A DNA stretch of 64,000 nt, from assembly GCA_031376265.1 (NCBI GenBank), contig JANMDK010000353.1, positions 18,349-82,348 of the forward strand, read 5' to 3'. Below the pieces are notes generated by a model, which was not told the origin of the DNA, searched no databases, and saw only the letters and a program-made list of their open reading frames with translations. Positions within the stretch are counted from its first letter, which is position 1; every line of letters starts with the position of its first letter. Position numbers and translations under genes: made by a program. This document shows positions 60,812 to 64,000 of this stretch, one piece after another. This DNA is from SZAS-79 sp031376265. Its GTDB lineage: Bacteria > Pseudomonadota > Gammaproteobacteria > Burkholderiales > SG8-39.

Positions 60812-62098
60812 ATGGAAAACCCCACTGCCTACCCGACCATCCGGGTCGCGCTGACCGTCTGGGGTCTGGGCGCGATGCTCTACCTCATCGGTTTCTTCCA
60901 GCGAGTCGCACCGGCTGTGTTGACGCAGGAGCTGATGGCGGAATTCGCGCTGACCGCAGTTGCGCTCGGCAACTTGTCCGCCTTGTACTTTTACGCCTAT
61001 GTCGCGATCCAGATCCCCACGGGGGTGCTCGTCGATCACTGGGGGCCGCGCCGGGTGCTGACCGCAGGTGCACTGCTTGCCGGCGCCGGCACGTTGCTCT
61101 TCGCACTCGCGTCCGCCTACGCGGTGGTCGGCGCAGGGCGCTTACTGATCGGCGCCGGCGTCGGTGTCGCTTTCGTCTCGATGCTCAAGCTTGCGACGCA
61201 CTGGGTGAAGCCCTCGCGCTTTGCGCTGATTTCGGGACTTGCGCTTGCCTGCGGCAGCATCGGCGGCGTTTCCGCCGGCGTGCCCCTGCGGCTGGCCGTG
61301 GACGCGTTCGGCTGGCGACCGGTCATGCTCGCGGCGGGACTGTTCACCGCGCTCCTCGCAATCGCGACCTGGATCGTTGTGCGCGACGATCCGCGCGAGC
61401 GCGGGCTTCGCAGCTTCTCCACCATCGCGCCTTCGGCTGTCCCGCATCATTCGATGCTGGGCGGCATCCGCGAAGTCTTTCGCTACCGAAACGTCTGGCT
61501 CAACTTCATCGGCTGCGGCGCGATTACCGGGCCGATGCTGGCGTTCGGCGGGCTGTGGGGCGTGCCTTTCCTTGTGGCGCACTACGGCCTTTCTACAGCG
61601 CAGGCGGCCTTCGTCACCTCGATCATGCTCGTGGCCTGGGCGTTCGGCAGCCCGATGGCCGGCGCGCTTTCGGACCGGATGCACAGGCGGAAGCTGCCGA
61701 TCCTCGTTGGCGGTGGCGTTGCCGCAGTCCTCTGGGGCGTGCTGATCTACGTCCCCGGCCTGCCCTATGCGGTGCTGATCGCGCTCATGGTCGGGCTCGG
61801 CCTTTCTTCGGGCGTCGTGGTGATCGGATTCGCCTTTTGCAAGGAATCGGCGCCGACGGCGTTGGCCGGCACCGCCTCCGGCGTTGCCAACATGGGCAAC
61901 ATGCTCGGCGGCATGGCGATGCAGCCGCTGATCGGCTGGCTGCTCGACCTGGGCTGGGACGGCGCGATGACGGGCGAAGTGCGCGCCTATTCGTTCGCGA
62001 CCTATGCCGGCGGGTTCACGCTGATGCTCGCGTGGCTGGTCGCCGGCCTCGCAGTGCTCGCCTTCGCGCATGAAACGCATGCGAAACAGTCGGCTTGA
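60812..62098 (+). CDS. Major facilitator superfamily (MFS) transporter
   Basis: This 428-residue protein has 12 hydrophobic segments and the MFS loop signature VDHWGPRRVLTAG between helices 2 and 3, echoed by LSDRMHRRKLPI in the second half. Cargo cannot be deduced; uptake of an organic acid or aromatic compound would suit the downstream genes but is inference. A perfect TATAAT at 60765 may be its -10, with a weak -35. It is divergent from metH and lies 31 bp before the thioesterase gene. Confidence 0.9.
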   Translation: MENPTAYPTIRVALTVWGLGAMLYLIGFFQRVAPAVLTQELMAEFALTAVALGNLSALYFYAYVAIQIPTGVLVDHWGPRRVLTAGALLAGAGTLLFALASAYAVVGAGRLLIGAGVGVAFVSMLKLATHWVKPSRFALISGLALACGSIGGVSAGVPLRLAVDAFGWRPVMLAAGLFTALLAIATWIVVRDDPRERGLRSFSTIAPSAVPHHSMLGGIREVFRYRNVWLNFIGCGAITGPMLAFGGLWGVPFLVAHYGLSTAQAAFVTSIMLVAWAFGSPMAGALSDRMHRRKLPILVGGGVAAVLWGVLIYVPGLPYAVLIALMVGLGLSSGVVVIGFAFCKESAPTALAGTASGVANMGNMLGGMAMQPLIGWLLDLGWDGAMTGEVRAYSFATYAGGFTLMLAWLVAGLAVLAFAHETHAKQSA

Positions 62099-62129
62099 CG
62101 CCCGCCGAAGCCGCGCATCATCATCCCCC

Positions 62130-62576
62130 ATGCCTTCCGACACCCCCGATTTCCCTTCCGTCAGCGCGCGATTCGCGTGCGAGGTGCAATGGGGCGATTG
62201 CGATCCGGCCGGGATCATCTTCTACCCAACCTATTTTCGCTGGTTCGATTCCGCCACCTGGGCTTTTTTCGCGTGGGCCGGCTATACCGCGAAACGCATG
62301 CGTGCCGAAGGCCGCTCGATGCCTCTGGTGGCTGCCGAGTGCCAGTTCGCAAACCCGGCCGAGCAGGCCGACAAGTGCGAAGTGCGCTCGAAGATCGTGC
62401 GTTTCGGCGGCAAGTCGTTCGTGGTCGCGCACGAGGTCGTTCGCCTGGACGACGGCGCAGCGCTTGCCCGGGGCACCGAAACACGCGTCTGGGGCCGGCA
62501 TGTCAGCGGCCCGGGTTCGCCGATGAAAGGCGAAACCATCGGCGAAGAGCTCAAGGCCCTGTTCCGCAGGGGCTGA
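62130..62576 (+). CDS. 4-hydroxybenzoyl-CoA-type thioesterase
   Basis: This 148-residue hotdog-fold protein has VQWGDCDPAGIIFYPTYFRW, the signature of 4-hydroxybenzoyl-CoA thioesterase, with the catalytic Asp at about residue 25. It hydrolyses aryl- or acyl-CoA esters. The pca genes just downstream fit a role in aromatic-acid metabolism, where it would release 4-hydroxybenzoate that feeds towards protocatechuate. The ATG at 62130 is chosen by homology; its ribosome site is weak. Confidence 0.88.
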   Translation: MPSDTPDFPSVSARFACEVQWGDCDPAGIIFYPTYFRWFDSATWAFFAWAGYTAKRMRAEGRSMPLVAAECQFANPAEQADKCEVRSKIVRFGGKSFVVAHEVVRLDDGAALARGTETRVWGRHVSGPGSPMKGETIGEELKALFRRG

Positions 62577-62607
62577 TCCCGATTCATCTTGTTGCAAGGA
62601 GAGTGTC

Positions 62608-63297
62608 ATGACTGCCAGGGACCGAATGGATGTGGATCCCCCCTACGACTACCCGCTTTACAAGAGCACTGTGTTTCGCGCGCCAAAGCAGCCGCTGCTT
62701 CGCGTTGCGCCGCACCCGATCGAGACTGCCGGCCCGGTGTTCCCGAAAAGCTTCGCAAAAGAGTCCGCAGCGGACCTGACGACCTGGGGCAAGAGCGCGC
62801 CGCTCGGCGAAAAAATGATCCTCGCCGGCCGCGTGACCGATGAGGACGGTTCGCCGATCCGGGACTCGCTCATCGAGCTCTGGCAATGCAATGCATCCGG
62901 CCGGTACGCGCATCCGGTCGACCAGCACGACGCGCCACTGGACCCGAATTTCCTCGGGCAGGGAAAAGTGCTCACCGACGGAAACGGCGAGTACCGATTC
63001 GTGACGGTCAAGCCCGGCGCCTACCCTTGGCGGAATCATCCGTGGGCCTGGCGGCCCGCGCATATCCACCTGTCTCTGTTCGGCAACGCCTACGCGCAGC
63101 GGCTGATCACGCAGCTGTTCTTTCCCGGTGACCCGCTATTGCCGATCGACCCGATTTTCAACAGCGTGCCCGACGAAGCCGCGCGGCAGCGCATGGTCTG
63201 CACGCTGGACCTCGAGAAAGGCATCGAGGAGGTGGCGCTCGGCTATCGATTCGACATCGTGCTCCGCGGTCCGCAAGCCACGCCGATGGGAGCCTGA
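62608..63297 (+). CDS. pcaH: Protocatechuate 3,4-dioxygenase beta subunit
   Basis: This 229-residue subunit carries the ferric iron of protocatechuate 3,4-dioxygenase, which cleaves protocatechuate between its hydroxyls to beta-carboxymuconate. The four iron ligands are intact: Tyr100, Tyr139, His152 and His154, at the same spacing as the Pseudomonas enzyme. An AAGGAGAG site precedes the ATG. It is followed after 2 bp by pcaG. Confidence 0.95.
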   Translation: MTARDRMDVDPPYDYPLYKSTVFRAPKQPLLRVAPHPIETAGPVFPKSFAKESAADLTTWGKSAPLGEKMILAGRVTDEDGSPIRDSLIELWQCNASGRYAHPVDQHDAPLDPNFLGQGKVLTDGNGEYRFVTVKPGAYPWRNHPWAWRPAHIHLSLFGNAYAQRLITQLFFPGDPLLPIDPIFNSVPDEAARQRMVCTLDLEKGIEEVALGYRFDIVLRGPQATPMGA

Positions 63298-63299
63298 GG

Positions 63300-63842
63300 A
63301 TGACGATCCGGACCCCATCGCAGACCATCGGGCCGTTCTTCCATGTCGGCCTCAAATGGGAAGGCGGCGAGAAAGTCGCGTTCCAAAGCTCGGGCAAAAG
63401 CATTGTGCTCACCGGCCGCGTGTATGACGGCGCCGGCAATGCGATCACCGATGCGTTGATCGAGAGCTGGCAAGCCGATCCCGAAGGCAAGGCACCAGGC
63501 GCCGGAAGCGCCGCGAGCGCTCCGGGCTACAGCCGCGCGGCCACGGATGGCGAAGGCCGCTATCGAATCGAGACCTTGATGCCCGGTGTGTGCTCCGGCG
63601 CGAACGGCGAGAAGTACGCGCCGCAAATCCACGTCACGATATTCGCACGCGGCCTGCTGAAGGCGCTGCGAACACGGGTATTGCTCGCGGAGGCCGGCTC
63701 GCTAGGCGGCGATCCGCTCGCCAAGGCCGCCGGTCCACGCGTGGGCACCCTCATCGCAAAGCAGGACGCGAAGGACGCTTCGCTCTGGGAGTGGGACGTG
63801 CGCATGCAGGGCACGGACGAAACTGCGTTTCTCGAGATCTGA
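63300..63842 (+). CDS. pcaG: Protocatechuate 3,4-dioxygenase alpha subunit
   Basis: This 180-residue partner of PcaH forms the non-metal half of each protomer. It has TPSQTIGPFFHVGL at the N-terminus and the shared beta-sandwich core, but lacks the paired iron Tyr/His ligands, as expected. Its ATG lies 2 bp after the pcaH stop. No pcaB, pcaC or pcaD appears before the window end. Confidence 0.94.
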   Translation: MTIRTPSQTIGPFFHVGLKWEGGEKVAFQSSGKSIVLTGRVYDGAGNAITDALIESWQADPEGKAPGAGSAASAPGYSRAATDGEGRYRIETLMPGVCSGANGEKYAPQIHVTIFARGLLKALRTRVLLAEAGSLGGDPLAKAAGPRVGTLIAKQDAKDASLWEWDVRMQGTDETAFLEI

Positions 63843-63850
63843 CGCGCCGC

Positions 63851-64000
63851 ATGGGTAACCTGCTCGCGCGCACGTTGTCGCGGGGCGCGTTTTGCGGGGC
63901 GCGCCAAGAGGAAGCCGTGGTGCGCGCCAACACGGTGTATCCGCTGCCGCACGCCTCGGGCCACGGGCTCGGGGTGCACCTCGTGCGCACCACCGGCGGC
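63851..64000 (+). pseudogene. 5'-truncated FAD-dependent oxidoreductase (LhgO-like) fragment, cut by window end
   Basis: The plus frame from 63851 runs open to the window edge. Its segment NTVYPLPHASGHGLGVHLVR resembles the interior region (I/VYPxP...GLGVHLxR) of L-2-hydroxyglutarate-oxidase-type FAD proteins, normally some 240 residues into the protein. The N-terminal FAD-binding part is absent, because the intact pcaG gene lies immediately upstream. It therefore looks like the residue of a truncated gene. The homology is short and judged by eye; the rest lies outside the window. Confidence 0.45.

Overview
This 64 kb window is a GC-rich bacterial chromosome segment spanning the replication origin. 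Gene content and order point to a betaproteobacterium, probably of the broad Burkholderiales/Nitrosomonadales group. The supporting blocks are rpmH-rnpA-yidD-yidC-mnmE divergent from dnaA-dnaN-gyrB, topB-smg-dprA-lysM divergent from def-fmt-rsmB-DUF4390-ntrY-ntrX, and mnmG-rsmG-parA-parB followed by atpIBEFHAGDC. The species cannot be named from the sequence alone. No rRNA, tRNA, CRISPR array, intact insertion sequence or prophage was found. No gene-free stretch exceeds 300 bases.

Layout. 0-7 kb: azlCD, a CoA-transferase, malonyl-CoA decarboxylase, a TauE/SafE permease, a HAD hydrolase and glpD. 7-13.9 kb: the complete F1Fo ATP synthase operon on the minus strand, with a promoter, a terminator and an unusual perfect hairpin between atpG and atpD. 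13.9-18.1 kb: parB-parA-rsmG-mnmG, with two parS centromere sites just upstream of mnmG. 18.3-32.9 kb: a metabolic block containing an enolase-superfamily dehydratase, a large membrane Ser/Thr kinase, a CitE-like lyase plus CoA-transferase pair, a truncated tctC remnant, a TRAP-TAXI transporter, a class III aminotransferase, GTP-PEP carboxykinase and an AbrB-family membrane protein. 32.9-42.1 kb: the origin region, with DnaA boxes, a 12-bp tandem repeat and dnaA-dnaN-gyrB. 42-56.4 kb: housekeeping genes (topB, smg, dprA, LysM, def, fmt, rsmB), the NtrYX two-component system, a small GCPCC protein and a Na+/solute symporter. 56.4-64 kb: DUF423, metH with a SAM-II-type riboswitch leader, an MFS transporter, a 4-hydroxybenzoyl-CoA-type thioesterase, pcaH-pcaG, and a 5'-truncated oxidoreductase fragment running off the end.

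Almost every gene between 36.7 kb and 1 kb lies on the minus strand, and dnaA-dnaN-gyrB lie on the plus strand. This is the polarity expected if replication leaves an origin near 36.7-38.5 kb in both directions. Control signals that can be read directly include a consensus promoter for rpmH, a DnaA box overlapping the dnaA -35 element, a consensus atp promoter, and intrinsic terminators after atpC and between the TRAP binding-protein and permease genes. A leader terminator also abuts pckG, and metH has a SAM-II-type leader with a mutually exclusive antiterminator.

No wholly new multi-gene system (defence, biosynthetic or mobile) is convincingly visible. The most interesting items are the metH SAM-II-like attenuator with an inserted hairpin, an NtrX whose AAA+ domain has lost its ATPase motifs, an orphan CobW-like GCPCC mini-protein coupled to ntrX, a kinase with a TolA-like coiled-coil tail, the 21-bp perfect palindrome inside the atp operon, the tandem repeat across the dnaA stop codon, and two decaying gene remnants.
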